Assembly (NCBI GenBank): GCA_022494885.1
Contig: JAGVSM010001327.1
Location: forward strand, 84,587-148,586
Source of the DNA: Micrasema longulum
Lineage: Eukaryota; Arthropoda; Insecta; Trichoptera; Brachycentridae
Direction of reading: 5' to 3'
Length of the DNA: 64,000 nt
Below are positions 45,787 to 57,490 of this stretch, piece after piece. The first letter of the stretch is position 1. Each line of letters starts with the position of its first letter. The notes under the pieces are model-generated. The model had not been told where the DNA came from and ran no database searches. It worked only from the letters and a program-made list of their open reading frames with translations. The translations under genes and the position numbers were made by a program.

Positions 45787-47011
45787 ATTTTTTCGAGATG
45801 TATTATTTTAACTAAATTTGACAGCTGTCTGGATACCGGCGCAGGCGCAGAGCACAGACTGAGTCAAAGGCTAAATAAATATTATATATGGGAACTTGGT
45901 AGCCAATTAAATTAAAAATAATATGGACTTTGTACTTAGGTACTTTGTGGGACCCCTTCACCATAAACTTCTTGTACCGAAGATAAAATAATTTCAAATT
46001 TGAATACTATATTTTTGAAGTATTATTAGAGGTATAAATAAATTTAGTAAACGCGATTATATAATATGACCGAGATATTGGTGTTTGCGCGCTTCAATAA
46101 TTCATATCGAGTAAGCGAAAAAGAGAAAAAAAAGATTTTAGTTAAAATTTACCAAATAAAATATTCTTAATTTTTTACGCTAAAAAGGTTTTTAATCTAT
46201 TATACGATATTTGTTTTATACAGTTTGAAATAATGATAGACTTTATGATGAATGCCGCTTATGCGCTCCAAAATACATGACAGTAATTGTTGTATATGTT
46301 TTGAAAATACTAATAATAGTTATTTTTACGAACAAACTATTTCAGTAAAGTTGAAATTTAAAAATAAATATTTGTAATTTGCCCAACACGTATTTATATA
46401 TCTGCAGACCATTATTTTGTAAGGTTTTTGGGTTGACAACAAACATATTTTTGTTTAATTTATTTTATTTGTTCATAAAAAAAATAAATAGGTAATCACA
46501 TATAAATACAAGTAAATAGCATTTGCATACATTATATCCATAAATATATATTTTTTATCTCATTATTGCCGGTCTAATTAGAGTCATTACCCTGTACTAA
46601 TAACATAAATAGTTTCGGCTTGCACTTGCAATTCTTAACCTGAGTACCTATTGCCCATTGTTTCGCTGTAAACAATAGCTAACTTCATGATTGATAATCC
46701 AAGAATGATTTTTGTCTGTCTGGGCGGCTCTACAGCTGTGGCGCATTATTACTCAAGGTTTTGTGGGGCATAAAAATATGTATTTATTTTTATTGTGTGT
46801 GGTCTTATAACACGATGTGTAATGTTATAAGTGTAAAAAATAGATATATTTTTTCGCAATGGTAACACTTATAGCTGTCATTTGTCCCTAAAAAGTTTGC
46901 CGCACGGATTATCTGTCATAATCTTTCCATATTCACAAATTCCTCAAATAAAAATTGCAAATCCACCCATTCCAGACCTCACTATTGCTTCGTATTCAGA
47001 CAATACAAAAA
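45787..47011. promoter_or_regulatory. Divergent intergenic region between ACADS and VPS29
   Basis: Both start codons face away from this 1.2-kb AT-rich stretch, so it must hold the promoters of both genes, perhaps with 5' non-coding exons. No TATA box or CpG-rich core stands out. No repeat insertion of the types seen elsewhere was recognised. Confidence 0.5.
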
Positions 47012-50000
47012 ATGGTAAGTGACCAAAAATTTGTAAACGCCTAATACCGGAAAAGCAAACTATTAAATATAATATTTTGCTGGCATATATGCGCTCTGTA
47101 TCACATTACTATTTAATTGGTTCATCTATCAATTGGCGCAGTCCAGTGTTCAAATAGTGATTAATCGACAGTTTATTCTGTTGGTTTGTATACTACCAAA
47201 CACACACTGGGTAAATTTACTGAGATAACGTCAGATGATAAATGCTGACTCAAAATGTTTAGTTGTTTGTCTTCAGTCCTTATGTAAATGTTATATACCG
47301 TGGCTACTGGTCTCAGTCCAGACGGACCCAGTATCCAGTAAATGAAAATGATACTTCTCCCATAAAATTAAGAATAGTCCAGAAATCGCATACGCACATC
47401 AAACAGAAGGCGACTCAACTACTCATAAAACAGTAGGTTTACGTTTTGACCCATTAGTTTCTTTGTAGACGTCGCTCAGTACGCAACTCCTGATTTGAAT
47501 TCAACTATGCCGTGTTGTGTCCTTTTAAAGTGTAGAAATACTGCTAGGATCTCAAAGAAACAGGATGCAATCACATTTCATGTGTAATTAGCAAATGAAT
47601 GTGTATACAACAAATGCATTACTTAAAAATTGAATTATTTTTCCATCTGTTTATGAGAGAACTAATGAAAATTGGATCTCGGATTAAACAACTATCGTGG
47701 ACATTTAACCAACATTATCTAAAGATAATATGTTTGGATAATTTATACAGCGCCATTTTTGTGAAAATCACCTCAAGGGCGCTGTACAATAAATAAATAT
47801 CCCAGCTCGTCTTGCAGCTACAGAGCGCATGGACGGCTGGGATTCTAGTTCCTCGTCTCCAATTATGATATATGATTATGGTCTTGCAGCTACAGAGCGC
47901 ATGGACAGTAAGAAATCGAGCCCCTATTTACATTTTTTAACTATTTTTTTTATTTAACAGTGAAGTTTAAAGTTTAAGTGATATTTTAAAAACAAAATAA
48001 AAAGCATATTTATAATAATAGAAGTAAGATAACAACAAGTCTTGCAGCTACTGAGCACATGGATGGTTGAAATTCTAGACCCCATTTACTAAATTTAGAT
48101 ATTCGATAGTTGACAACATTTTCAAAATATGATACATATAATATGATAGCTAACATCACAAAAAGTCTTGTAGCTTCAAAACGCATTGACAAGTGGAATT
48201 CCAACAACATAAGAATGATTTTAAAAAGTTAACAATAAAAATAATTTTAAAAAACACAATAATAATACATCGAGCACAGAACTAGTAAGTATGGCAAGTA
48301 GTAAGTATTGCATGGTAGGCATACGCGCTGACCACTACACCACGAGGCCGACACACAGTTAATACTACATGCTAAATATTTTTTATATCCACAGAACTTA
48401 TTCAGGTCTGATAGGGTTAATAATAATGTATGTTTATTTGTACAACTGAGAATAAATATTTCTTTACACAATGTGTGATAAAGGAACGGTGTTTTCTTGT
48501 CGTTGCTGTCTTCAATTCATTTTCTCTCATTTCACCTATTGTATCAGATCTCGTTATACCAAATTGTGTAATGAATTTTCCATTAAGTGTTTAAATAATG
48601 CTTTTGATTAACCCTACAAAGGTATGTACTGCAAATGTTTGAAATGAGCCGTGAATGTACGGTATTACTATGCTAAATAATAAACTATTTTCACTCTTGT
48701 GCACCTATACCATTAATACTTACTACCATACTTACTTATTTAATATTTCGATACTTTATAATACTTTTTTTTATATTTCGGTTAGTTTGATAATGTCCTA
48801 ACAAGACGAAACACGTCACATTATACACTCTTGTATATTTAAAATGGATTTAAGGATGAAGAATTCACTGTCAGATTCATTCAAAGCAGAAAGAGGTGTC
48901 CGTCAAGGTTGCATCTTGTCGCCAAAACCCTTCAACCTTTACGGTGAATATATTATGAGAAAAGTGCTGGATGGGTGGAATGGTGGTGTCAAAGTGCGAG
49001 GTCAACAAACATCGAATCTGAGATATGCAGATGACACGACACTGAATGCCAAATATGAAACCGAGCTTGCAGAAGCCTTCGGACGGATAGAGTTGGAGAG
49101 TGAAGCTTTGGGTCTGAAAATAAATAAAAAAAGGACAGAGCTAATGATTGTAGACAGAGCTGGCAGTCTCCTTAGGACAAGGCAGATGCAAGACCTTGAA
49201 CTGATAGATGACTTTGTGTACCTTGGCTCGCTTATTTCCAACAACGGCGGTTGCAGACTTGAGATTGGTTGCAGGATTCAAATGGCCAAAGAACCATTTG
49301 GAAAAGATTTGGCAAGATCGAGGTATATCAATAAACACAAAAAAGCGGTTGATGGAAGCCCTTGTATTTTCCGTTTTCCTATATGGGGCTGGACAATGCG
49401 TGCCTACGAGAAGAAGAGGATCGATACATTCGAGATGTGGTGTTGGAGAAGGATGCTGCGTGTGCCTTGGACAGCCAGAAGGACGAATGCATCGATACTG
49501 GAAGAGCTCCATATTACAACTCGTCTGTTAGCGGTGTGTCTGAGGAGGATACTGTCTTTCTTCGGACATATTGCAGGACGTGAGCCAGACAATCTAGAAA
49601 AGGCAAAAATGTCTGGCCGAGCTGAAAGTAGGAGAAGCCGGGGTAGAATCCCATAAGGAAATAAAAGAGGCTACGGGGCTGAAATTTGATGTGTTGGTTC
49701 GTCGGGCTGAGAACAGACTGGAGTGGAACAGACTAATCAGAAGTGTTCATGGTGGTCACGATCCTCAGCATTGAGGGACTGACTTTGAAGAAGAATGTAA
49801 AAGTAGAATTAAAATTTATTTTGGATACCTAACCAAATTTATTATTGTGTTTGATTTGTTCCAGTTGGTGCTCGTGTTAGGTGACCTGCACATTCCCCAC
49901 AGGTGCAGCAACCTGCCGGCCAAGTTCAAGAAGCTGCTGGTCCCCGGCCGGATACAGCACATCCTGTGCACCGGCAACCTGTGCACTAAAGAGTCCTACG

Positions 50001-52183
50001 ACTACCTCAAGACACTCGCTAGCGATGTGCACGTCGTCAAGGGAGACTTTGATGAGGTAAGCTCTCGCGTCTCATAATAGTTATAACTGAAAAAAGCAGA
50101 ATTCCAGGAGAGTCAAAAACATATTAACAGATGTAAAATATTTTAGAGAGTGGAATATGGAGATCTAGACTTTAACACGGCTTATGACCTGTCATTGTTC
50201 AAATGGCCACTTTACACGCTGTGTATTTATATTTGCGTTTTTCCTTTTTCCTCCTTCTTTCCTTCCCACTTTTACCCCCTCCTCTCTTCGTAGTTAAGTG
50301 TAGATATTTAGTTAATAACTGTTTATAAAGATAGAAAATATCTCTGTTTTCTTTTACACTGAAAAATATTCTTATATACTCGTGCCTCCAAACATGTTTA
50401 ATATGATTTGGGTAGGTACGAAAAAATTGCCTTAAGGCGATATGCCCGCCCCTATACATAAAGTATAATATACATTATTATTCCATGTTCGCTCCCTAGT
50501 TGGAGCATATGGTATCTACAAAGAGCCTCCATGCATCTCTATCGGCTGCCAACTCTTTTGTGTCCTCCCAACGCAGGTTCTCGTCCCGAAGTTCTGACAT
50601 AGACTGCCGACGAACAGTCAGCAGTGGACATCCAGGACCTTGAGAACCTGTTCTTTGTAAAGTAAGCAAGCGTGGTTAAGGCTCTCAGGAGGCATCTGCA
50701 GGATATGGCCTAGCCAACTGTATCGCTTCCACTTGATGACAGCTGTCTCCGGAGTTTGCTACGTCCGTTTTCCTATTACTTCAATCCTCACAAAGTTAAA
50801 CCACCGCACACCCAAAATTCTTCCGAGAAACCTATTCTCAAAATTAAGAAATTTGCTGTTTCGGGCCGTAGTGAGGTGCCACGATTCGCATCCATATGTA
50901 ATATATATAAAGTGTTAAGATAAATAAATATTTCTTCAATGAGGGAGAGTTCAGTGCTGCAGGAAATCGGATATAAAACATGTTTTCTTATGTGCGGTAA
51001 AAATTAGAGCATTAAATTGAACTGTAAAGTTTCTTGAAAATTTATTAAAAACAAATTATTTGATTTCAATAAAAACGAACTTTTCTGAATGACGTGGGTA
51101 GCTTCCGAATCAACGAATGATAGAGTGTTGTGATAGATTTCCGGTTTACGGGAAGCCAATTCAGAATTCTGCAGAACTCGCCGAAGAGAACTTGTAACTT
51201 CACACGCGGAGTAATTTCAAAATTAAAAAACTTTTTAAAAATCATTAGATTTCAGCAAATAATAGCCTATGTATGACTATTTTTGTATTATTATGAAAGT
51301 TTAGAGTCTAGAGCAGTTTTTAAAGTTACTTGGAAATTGAGGAATCGCCTTTTTAGATTTTTAATTTTAAATTGAAAGTTCAAGTCTGACTCACTCGAAC
51401 TGAAATTCTGCATTTTAGGTCAAAACTTTTGTAGCTTCCATTAATGATACGAAGCGGATGATTTTGTTCATAAAATTAAAATTTAAAAAAAAAGAGTTAA
51501 AGAAAAAACATGAAAAAACCTTACAAAAATCAAAAAAAATCATAACTCGAAAACTACGCAAAATTGCAGAGCATACATGGGGTGATTTGGATACCCCATA
51601 ATATGAGGCCTCAATATTTTACCTTTAGACGTCACTTCTCCGGCCAGCCGGCATTTGAATAACCACAAAGTTAGTGCTTCAAAACCCGTACGGTTTGGGT
51701 TCTTTCAGAATGTGAACTACCCGGAGCAGAAGGTGGTGACAGTGGGGCAGTTCCGGATAGGGCTGTGCCACGGGCACCAGAGCGTGCCGTGGGGGGAACC
51801 GGAGGCGCTGGCGCTGCTGCAGCGAGCGCTGGACGTGGACATCCTGGTCACGGGCCACACGCACCGCTTCGAGGCTTATGAGCACGAGAACCGCTTCTAC
51901 ATCAACCCGGGTTCCGCCACCGGAGCCTACAACCCACTGCTCGTGTGAGTAAACTCAGGTTCCACGTGGCTTATTTTATTTCTCGTTCTGCTTTGCTTAA
52001 ACTAATCTACTATGACCAAAGTATGGCTTTAAGAGCAATGTTGATGCAAAGATTGATTTTTTTAGATCTGTGACTCCCTCCTTCGTCCTGATGGACATTC
52101 AGAGTACCACGGTGGTGACGTACGTGTACCAGCTTCTCGGAGACGAAGTGAAGGTGGAGAGGATCGAGTACAAGAAGCCCTAG
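47012..52183 (+). CDS. VPS29: Retromer subunit VPS29, four exons
   Basis: Coding exons are 47012-47014, 49865-50056, 51709-51944 and 52066-52183, giving 182 residues, the same length as human VPS29. Exon 1 contributes only the ATG, followed at once by GTAAGT. The metallophosphoesterase fold is clear: GDLHIP (D8, H10), CTGNLC (N39), GDFDE (D62), HGH (H86) and GHTH (H115, H117). F63 stands where active phosphoesterases have a catalytic His, as is known for VPS29, so it is expected to act as a scaffold. VPS29 binds VPS35 in the retromer coat, which recycles cargo from endosomes. Intron 1 (2.85 kb) contains a THAP-like relic, a repeat cluster and a LINE fragment. Intron 2 contains the GTGGCCACTT repeat and another LINE relic. 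A non-coding alternative first exon cannot be excluded. Confidence 0.96.
47340..47584 (+). pseudogene. THAP-domain start relic, duplicated at 54419
   Basis: From 47507 the frame reads [13 protein letters not shown], then [10 protein letters not shown] and a stop. This matches the start of a THAP zinc finger (MPxC-x4-C ... ITFH). The preceding 160 bases and this start recur at 54419-54620, where the reading frame is broken. It could derive from a THAP-containing gene or a P-element-like transposon. No later THAP residues (second Cys-His pair) were seen. Confidence 0.45.
47735..48215. repeat. CTTGCAGCTACAGAGCGCAT repeat cluster
   Basis: Four units (near 47812, 47884, 48040 and 48168), each with TCTTGCAGCTAC and a following GGACGG/GGATGG...ATTCTAG block. 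The leading 60 bases (AGCGCCATTTTTGTGAAAAT) match 22250. It lies in VPS29 intron 1. Confidence 0.65.
48318..48355 (-). repeat. SINE family B head fragment
   Basis: GGCATACGCGCTGACCACTA and CACCACGAGGCCGAC form a reversed A-box region of family B without the body. Confidence 0.6.
48844..49774 (+). mobile_element. LINE reverse-transcriptase fragment in VPS29 intron 1
   Basis: A long open frame (270 codons) with [32 protein letters not shown] (catalytic YADD), [13 protein letters not shown] and [11 protein letters not shown], then thumb/tail sequence ([20 protein letters not shown]). It shifts frame near 49653 and continues as [20 protein letters not shown] to a stop at 49774. It is an endonuclease-RT type LINE lacking its 5' half. 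It is in the same direction as VPS29. Confidence 0.88.
50100..50215 (+). repeat. GTGGCCACTT repeat in VPS29 intron 2
   Basis: GGCTTATGACCTGTCATTGT, then AATGGCCACTTTACACG, shortly after the exon 2 donor. Confidence 0.6.
50463..50905 (-). mobile_element. LINE tail relic in VPS29 intron 2
   Basis: The minus strand reads [40 protein letters not shown] and, further on, [10 protein letters not shown] with stops between. This is the GxH-type tail of an endonuclease-reverse transcriptase. Confidence 0.7.
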
Positions 52184-52654
52184 AAGATCGTCTCATACGT
52201 ACAGAACGCAGTAAGTCACGCACATAGCTGAATATCGCACGCAACTACACTGGCTCAGTTTGAGGCAAAGAAGAAGTTATTCACATTCTGTCAATTCTTC
52301 ACAATGTTTTAAACAATTTTACTTCGCCTGTTTATCTGAGAGAGCTCTTCCAACCTCTATCACAGCATGAGGTATCATGATTGACAAAAAAAATTGACTC
52401 CAAACCTGCGAAATTGAAAAATTCCCGTTATTTTATGAACACACCTCGTATGTATTTTTATACTGTTTGTTTATATTTATTTATTTAAATTAACTGCAAT
52501 TTGCCCATTAAGAAAAATGACAAGATCCGACATAAGCCCTCCATATAATTTACCAAACTCACAGCGAAAGAGGAGCAAGTAGAGTTAAATTCAATTAAAA
52601 TCACGGTAAATGAAATTTAATTTTAAAAATGAATTTTCTTTTCATTCCCTTTCC

Positions 52655-52872
52655 GCACCTAATGGTGCATAGGGCACCAATTGCAGCGTATCTTGATTAT
52701 TTTTGTTACATGAAGGTAAGGGGATCAGTCTTACGCTACAGGTACCAGTCTAGGGACTGTGAAATATTCTAGTGTAAAAACACCCGTTTAAATAATATTT
52801 CTTATTAACCATGTCGGGAATCGAACCCGAGACCTCTTGCATGGTAGGCAAACGCTCTAACCACTACACTAT
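52655..52872 (-). repeat. tRNA-headed SINE, family B
   Basis: Reverse copy: CCTAATGGTGCATAGGGCAC, GAAATATTCTAGTGTAAAAA, then the reversed B box GGGAATCGAACCCGAGACC and reversed A box CTCTAACCACTACACTATGA. Confidence 0.85.
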
Positions 52873-53006
52873 GAGTTAAACCGTTAGAAAGACCCTCGGT
52901 CTTCAAAACTATTTTTGAGTATGTGGAGCTGCGGAGTGCTTTTAATTCCCTAAATGTTTGACGACAGTTTTATTACTATTATTAATAATACACTAGCAGC
53001 TATTAA

Positions 53007-53704
53007 GGCTGTAGTCTGGTAAAACTAACGCAAAATTAGGAAATCATACCATATTGCCATTTTAAAACTAATGATTTTTTTCAATCGCGCAATAATTAAA
53101 AAATAAAAACAAACAAATTAGATTAAAACAATATGTTTTAAAGGTATTTCTGTTAAAAAATATACTTAAAATTTTTATGTAACTAAAATATAATTACTTT
53201 TAGACCGGATTACTGAAAACTATCAGGGCTGGTCTGAAGGTCATAAAAAAGTCAAATGATATTGTTTTAAATTTAATATTAAAACCAGAATTATCTTCTT
53301 TTTTCAAACAAAGAGAATACAATTCTATAAAAAAAGGTTTCAGCTAAAGTTTTCATAAACAAAAAATTAAAATTTGGCCGTGGCCACTTTCATGTTCAAT
53401 TTATTATCTTAAAATTATTACAACAAATTTTAGTTCAATACTTAGTCTTTATTGAGATCCCAGATACCTAAATTTAGTCTAAATTTGAAATGGCGTAATC
53501 TGCCGGTCTAAAGTAATTATATTTTAGTTACATAAAACTTTTAAGTATATTTTTTAACAGAAATACCTTTAAAAATTATTGTTTGTATCTAATTTATGTT
53601 TTTTTATATTTTTTATTATTGCGCGATTAAAAAAAAAAATTAGTTTTAAAATGGCAAAATCGTATGATTTCCTAATTTTGCGTTCGTTTTACCAGACTAC
53701 AGCC
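53007..53704. mobile_element. 700-base fold-back element with TTAA flanks
   Basis: GGCTGTAGTCTGGTAAAACT and the inverted CGTTTTACCAGACTACAGCC form the ends, and TTAA lies directly outside both (53003-53006 and 53705-53708). It is the intact sister of 32655-33358. TTAA duplication is known for piggyBac and Kolobok-type transposons. Confidence 0.85.
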
Positions 53705-53764
53705 TTAAGCTGATGCGTGTATATCAAGTGTACATGGTTATTAAACATTATAAATTGATGTGTG

Positions 53765-54130
53765 CATTTAGTTAACATTAACTGAACTAGCACTGATCAC
53801 TTTCTCGGGAAGGCCATTCCATTTCTCCACGACTCGGTTTGTCAGGAAGTTCTTCCCGGGGTTGGATGAGAAGGAGGTAGTGTTGAGATTCAATGAATGA
53901 CCTCTGAGATGGCGGTTTTCATTCAAAGTGAACATTGATTTCAACTTGGGTACATTATATTGCTCAGTTAAAATTTTGAACGTTTCGATTGAGTCACCAC
54001 GCTGCCTTCGCTCTTCCAGTGAAATTAACCCGAGCTCCCTGATTTATTTCTTAAAGAAACTATCATTTTAGTTGCTCTTTCTGGACTTTCTCCAACAACT
54101 TTATGTCTTTTTTAAAGCAGTTCTTAGAAA
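53765..54130 (-). mobile_element. CR1/jockey-like LINE tail relic
   Basis: The minus strand reads ELGLISLEERRQRGDSIETF, KILTEQYNV, NRHLRGHSLNLNTTSFSSNP and KNFLTNRVVEKWNGLPEKVI. This is the conserved end of a CR1-type polymerase (RRxRGDxIxxFK ... FxNRVVxxWNxLP) and closely resembles the relic at 63092-63662. Confidence 0.8.
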
Positions 54131-54418
54131 AATTGCACTGTAAGCTATTTCAGTTTGTTTAAATTATGAAAATTTTTCTTTCAGTTGCTGTCTCTCTACA
54201 ACAATCCTGGATTCTGAAGAATGAGAAATTGCGTTTAAGAGTATTTTAAATAATAATTATTGTTGTTAATATAGATAATTCGCAATACAAGTGTGAAGTA
54301 TATTTTCCATACATTCCATTGCTGAATTATCAATTTTGTTCACTCCAATTTCAGTCCAAAGCATTGAATACCACTAATTGATAAAATACTGAAAAATAAT
54401 CGGGTTGCTTAGTAAAAA

Positions 54419-54620
54419 CATTCAAGCGTAGAATTATAATAGTCCAGAAACCGCGTACGCGCATACAACCGAAGCTGACTTAACTACTCCGGCCATTAGT
54501 TACTCTGTAGACGTCGCTTAGTAGGCAACTGCCGATTTAAATTCAATTACGCCGCGTTGTAGTTTGTAAGTTTCAAAATACTGCTGATCACATTTCATGC
54601 GTGAGTAGCAAATTCACAAA
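54419..54620 (+). pseudogene. Second copy of the THAP-like segment
   Basis: AATAGTCCAGAAACCGCGTA, GTAGACGTCGCTTAGTA and TCACATTTCATGCGTGA align with 47368-47590. The MPCC start is changed (ACGCCGCGTTGTAG) and stops are present. Confidence 0.4.
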
Positions 54621-55334
54621 TAATTTTATTTAGGAATTAGATCATTTTACCGTCAATCAGATTGTTAAATAAAACAAGGCAGACATTTTGTTAGTATAAC
54701 CAGGGTAGTCGATTTTTTTCCCGGCTTTCTATTAATAAGCCTTGGTATAATATTAAACGGTATTAATTTACTTAATTACTAAATTATTGTTTTTCCGTTT
54801 GCCTAATAAAAGTATCTGTTAAAAACAAAAATTTTGAGGTTAAAATTAGCATAACATTCTGGAATAGACTGTCACGAATCCATTTAGAATGTTATTTTTT
54901 GTGAAATAACCCGATTATTTGACAGTTTGAATATTACAAGATCTGACTTTGAGTACAACAATTTGTAATGAAATCCGTACATTAAAAACAAAATACTGTA
55001 TGATAAAATCAATATAGTATAAATATATGTATATGTTGAAGATGCCATGGTTCACTAAATGTATAAACAAAGATTTTTAGAGAATATGTATGATAACTTA
55101 TAAGATATTTTATACTGTAAATATTTAATAAAAAATATAAGTTGACTGTTGTTTTTTAATTTTTCTTCATTTTCCTATAAATTCAATATTCAGCTCCTTT
55201 TTTGGTAACAAAAACCAATTTATACAATATATAAACTTATCTTACGAAGCTGTCATCTTGTACTGCGTCGCAATAAAAATAAACATGATACAGGCAAGTC
55301 ACCCATCTAAAGTCTTCTGTATTCTTAGGCATAG
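54621..55334. other. AT-rich intergenic sequence
   Basis: No gene, RNA or defined repeat recognised. Confidence 0.4.
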
Positions 55335-55990
55335 CATTAGATTCTAAGCTTCGATGGGGTCCACATAGAGCTGGTTTAGTTTATTTCAGCTTCTTTCACA
55401 GCATTATGTCTTACAGTATACTGCTGTGGAGAAATGCTGCAGATTTTGACTCTGTTTTTGTGCCGCAGAAGAGGGCTGTTCGAGCAATATACAACATGAA
55501 CCCCAAGGAGTTACTTAGTGATAACTTCAAAGATGTTAACATATTGACGGTCACGTGTCAATATATTTATGAAAATCGTGTGCGTTCACAAACAAATTGA
55601 TGACTAAGCGGAACAGAGATTTTCACAAGTTCAACACAAGGAATTAGGATAAACTAGCTGTGCCCACTATTAGACTGTCAAAAAATAATTATTCTTTTGT
55701 CTCAAACCTCAATTGCCAACAAAGAATTTTTAAGATTTTGTCAAGCACAGGCTGTTTGAAGAGAGCTACTCTATAGTAGTCGAAGGTCGAAGAATATTTG
55801 CAGGACAAGACAGCTTGGCGATAGATTCGCGTTTAGTTTGTTGATTTTAATTGTGTTTTTTAATTTACTAATAATAATAATTGTTAAATTGTATTATATA
55901 GTCGTAATTTATTTGTTGTTTATGTGTTTCAATGAATCCTATGTAAAGAATATACTAACCTAAACTAAAATGTGTTTCCCCTACAGGCTG
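55335..55990 (+). mobile_element. Jockey-like LINE tail relic
   Basis: LDSKLRWGPH, then a frameshift, HSIMSYSILLWRNAADFDSV, FVPQKRAVRAIYNMNPKELL and VNILTVTCQYIYEN. This is the block after the reverse-transcriptase domain (DxKLxWxxH ... SYGIxxWG). Stops follow. Confidence 0.75.
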
Positions 55991-56204
55991 TAATACATAG
56001 GTTAAAATAAGGAATGATAGTTTGCCCATGCCATAATATCTCCTCACGGGGTGTTGAACATCTGTTATTTCGATGTCTGATGAAAAAATATAAAAAAATG
56101 ATTAAGTATCTTGTATAATAAATTGTTCATTAAACAAATTTTCAACTATGCAGATATACCAAAGTGTATTAATATCTTGTGGGGACAAGAAAGTGTTATT
56201 GTCT

Positions 56205-56375
56205 ATGCGCACAGTGCCCTATGGACCTATATAAGGGCGCATAACATGTCACTCGCCCTGCTCTGCCTCCATTAGCATTCAGATCTAGTGCATGGTATTC
56301 TTTATTTTATTTGTGAAACCACTGCAATTTAGTGTGTTCAAAAAACCTAAATAAAAAGTAACTTCAAATTATTAT
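56205..56375 (+). repeat. Retroelement 3' end shared with 24720-24880
   Basis: TATATAAGGGCGCATAACAT, CTGCTCTGCCTCCATTAGCA and TTGTGAAACCACTGCAATTT align with the end of the RNase H relic at 24318. Only the 3' end is present, as with 5'-truncated LINE insertions. Confidence 0.65.
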
Positions 56376-57350
56376 TTACTTAAAGGCCTTTTACATTAGG
56401 ACAATACAATATTGTTTTGTCCCAGGACTCAACCACTGTCCATGTGTAAACAGCAATTTGTAGGACAAAACATTTTTCCGAGGCATTGTCGCGAGATGGA
56501 CGGGAAGGCTATCTCCGCATTGTTCTTGAGTGACGGCTCGTGATTTGCCTAGGAAATATGTCATGTACAAACATTCGGGACAATTCATTATCCGACTTCA
56601 TGTTCGACTCAAGTCGTCGAGTGGTGTATTGCTCCAGATAATCGACATATCTCATTTAAGTATTACTGACATGTTTTGTTTCACCGTTTAGGATAGTTTA
56701 TACCTCTCTCTCTTTATTCCAAAAACAAAATTTCTGGGAGAGCAAGTTTTTTTACTGCTCCTCTTCCATGCACGGGCGGCACGGGAGTGTACTGATATTA
56801 TTGATTTAATGTATGTGTAGGGTTCATAGTCCATAGTCGATTAACCTGAAATTATAGTGCGATGACCGATGGAAGCAATGTCATAATTTTCTTTAGAATC
56901 CAATACAAGAAATTATGCAACTCTAACAGTATTGCGCATAAAGACGAGATCAACGTCTTGCAGTACATTCACATCGTCCCTTCCTTGAAAAGATGAACAA
57001 CAAAGGAACGTGGTCTATAAAGAAGATACCACAGAATGCAGTCTATAAAGAGACCACAGAACACAGTCAACGTCAGTCAGCCCAACAAATTCAGTTGACC
57101 ACTCAAGTCAGTCAGTCCAGTTCACTCAGCTCCAGCATGTAGTTCAAGTGCAGTTACTTTAACTCCTCATCTCTTTAACACTCGTGCTACATAATTCATT
57201 ATTTATTTGCCATGTAATAAATAAACATCAAACAGCAACCTCTTGTCTTCTCTGTCAATCTCCAACTGGGGTAGGAGCTCCAACCCTCTCAACTACCAAA
57301 ATCCTACATATGTGATAAATATAAGGTGATAAACGCGGCGGCGGTGCGTA
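56376..57350. other. Intergenic; possible solo LTR at about 56940-57240
   Basis: A stretch with CAGTCAGTCCAGTTCACTCA, AATAAATAAAC and CCTCTTGTCTTCTCTGTCAA reads like the transcribed end of an LTR, and CTGGGGTAGGAGCTCC could be a primer-binding site. I could not find matching ends, so this is a weak call. The rest is unassigned. Confidence 0.3.
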
Positions 57351-57490
57351 GGCGGCCTCCGTGGTGTAGTGGTCAAGACGCTTGGTGAGAACACAAAAAT
57401 TAAAATGTGATTTTTCTCAAGCCTGGGTGCTCTGTGATGTAATTCACCACTGTCATTAGGCCTCCTGGCCTGTTGTGGTGCAAAAAAAAT
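57351..57490 (+). repeat. SINE family A with internal deletion
   Basis: GGCGGCCTCCGTGGTGTAGT to AAGACGCTTGG joins directly to TGAGAACACAAAAATTAAAA, so the B-box region of the head is missing. Confidence 0.8.
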
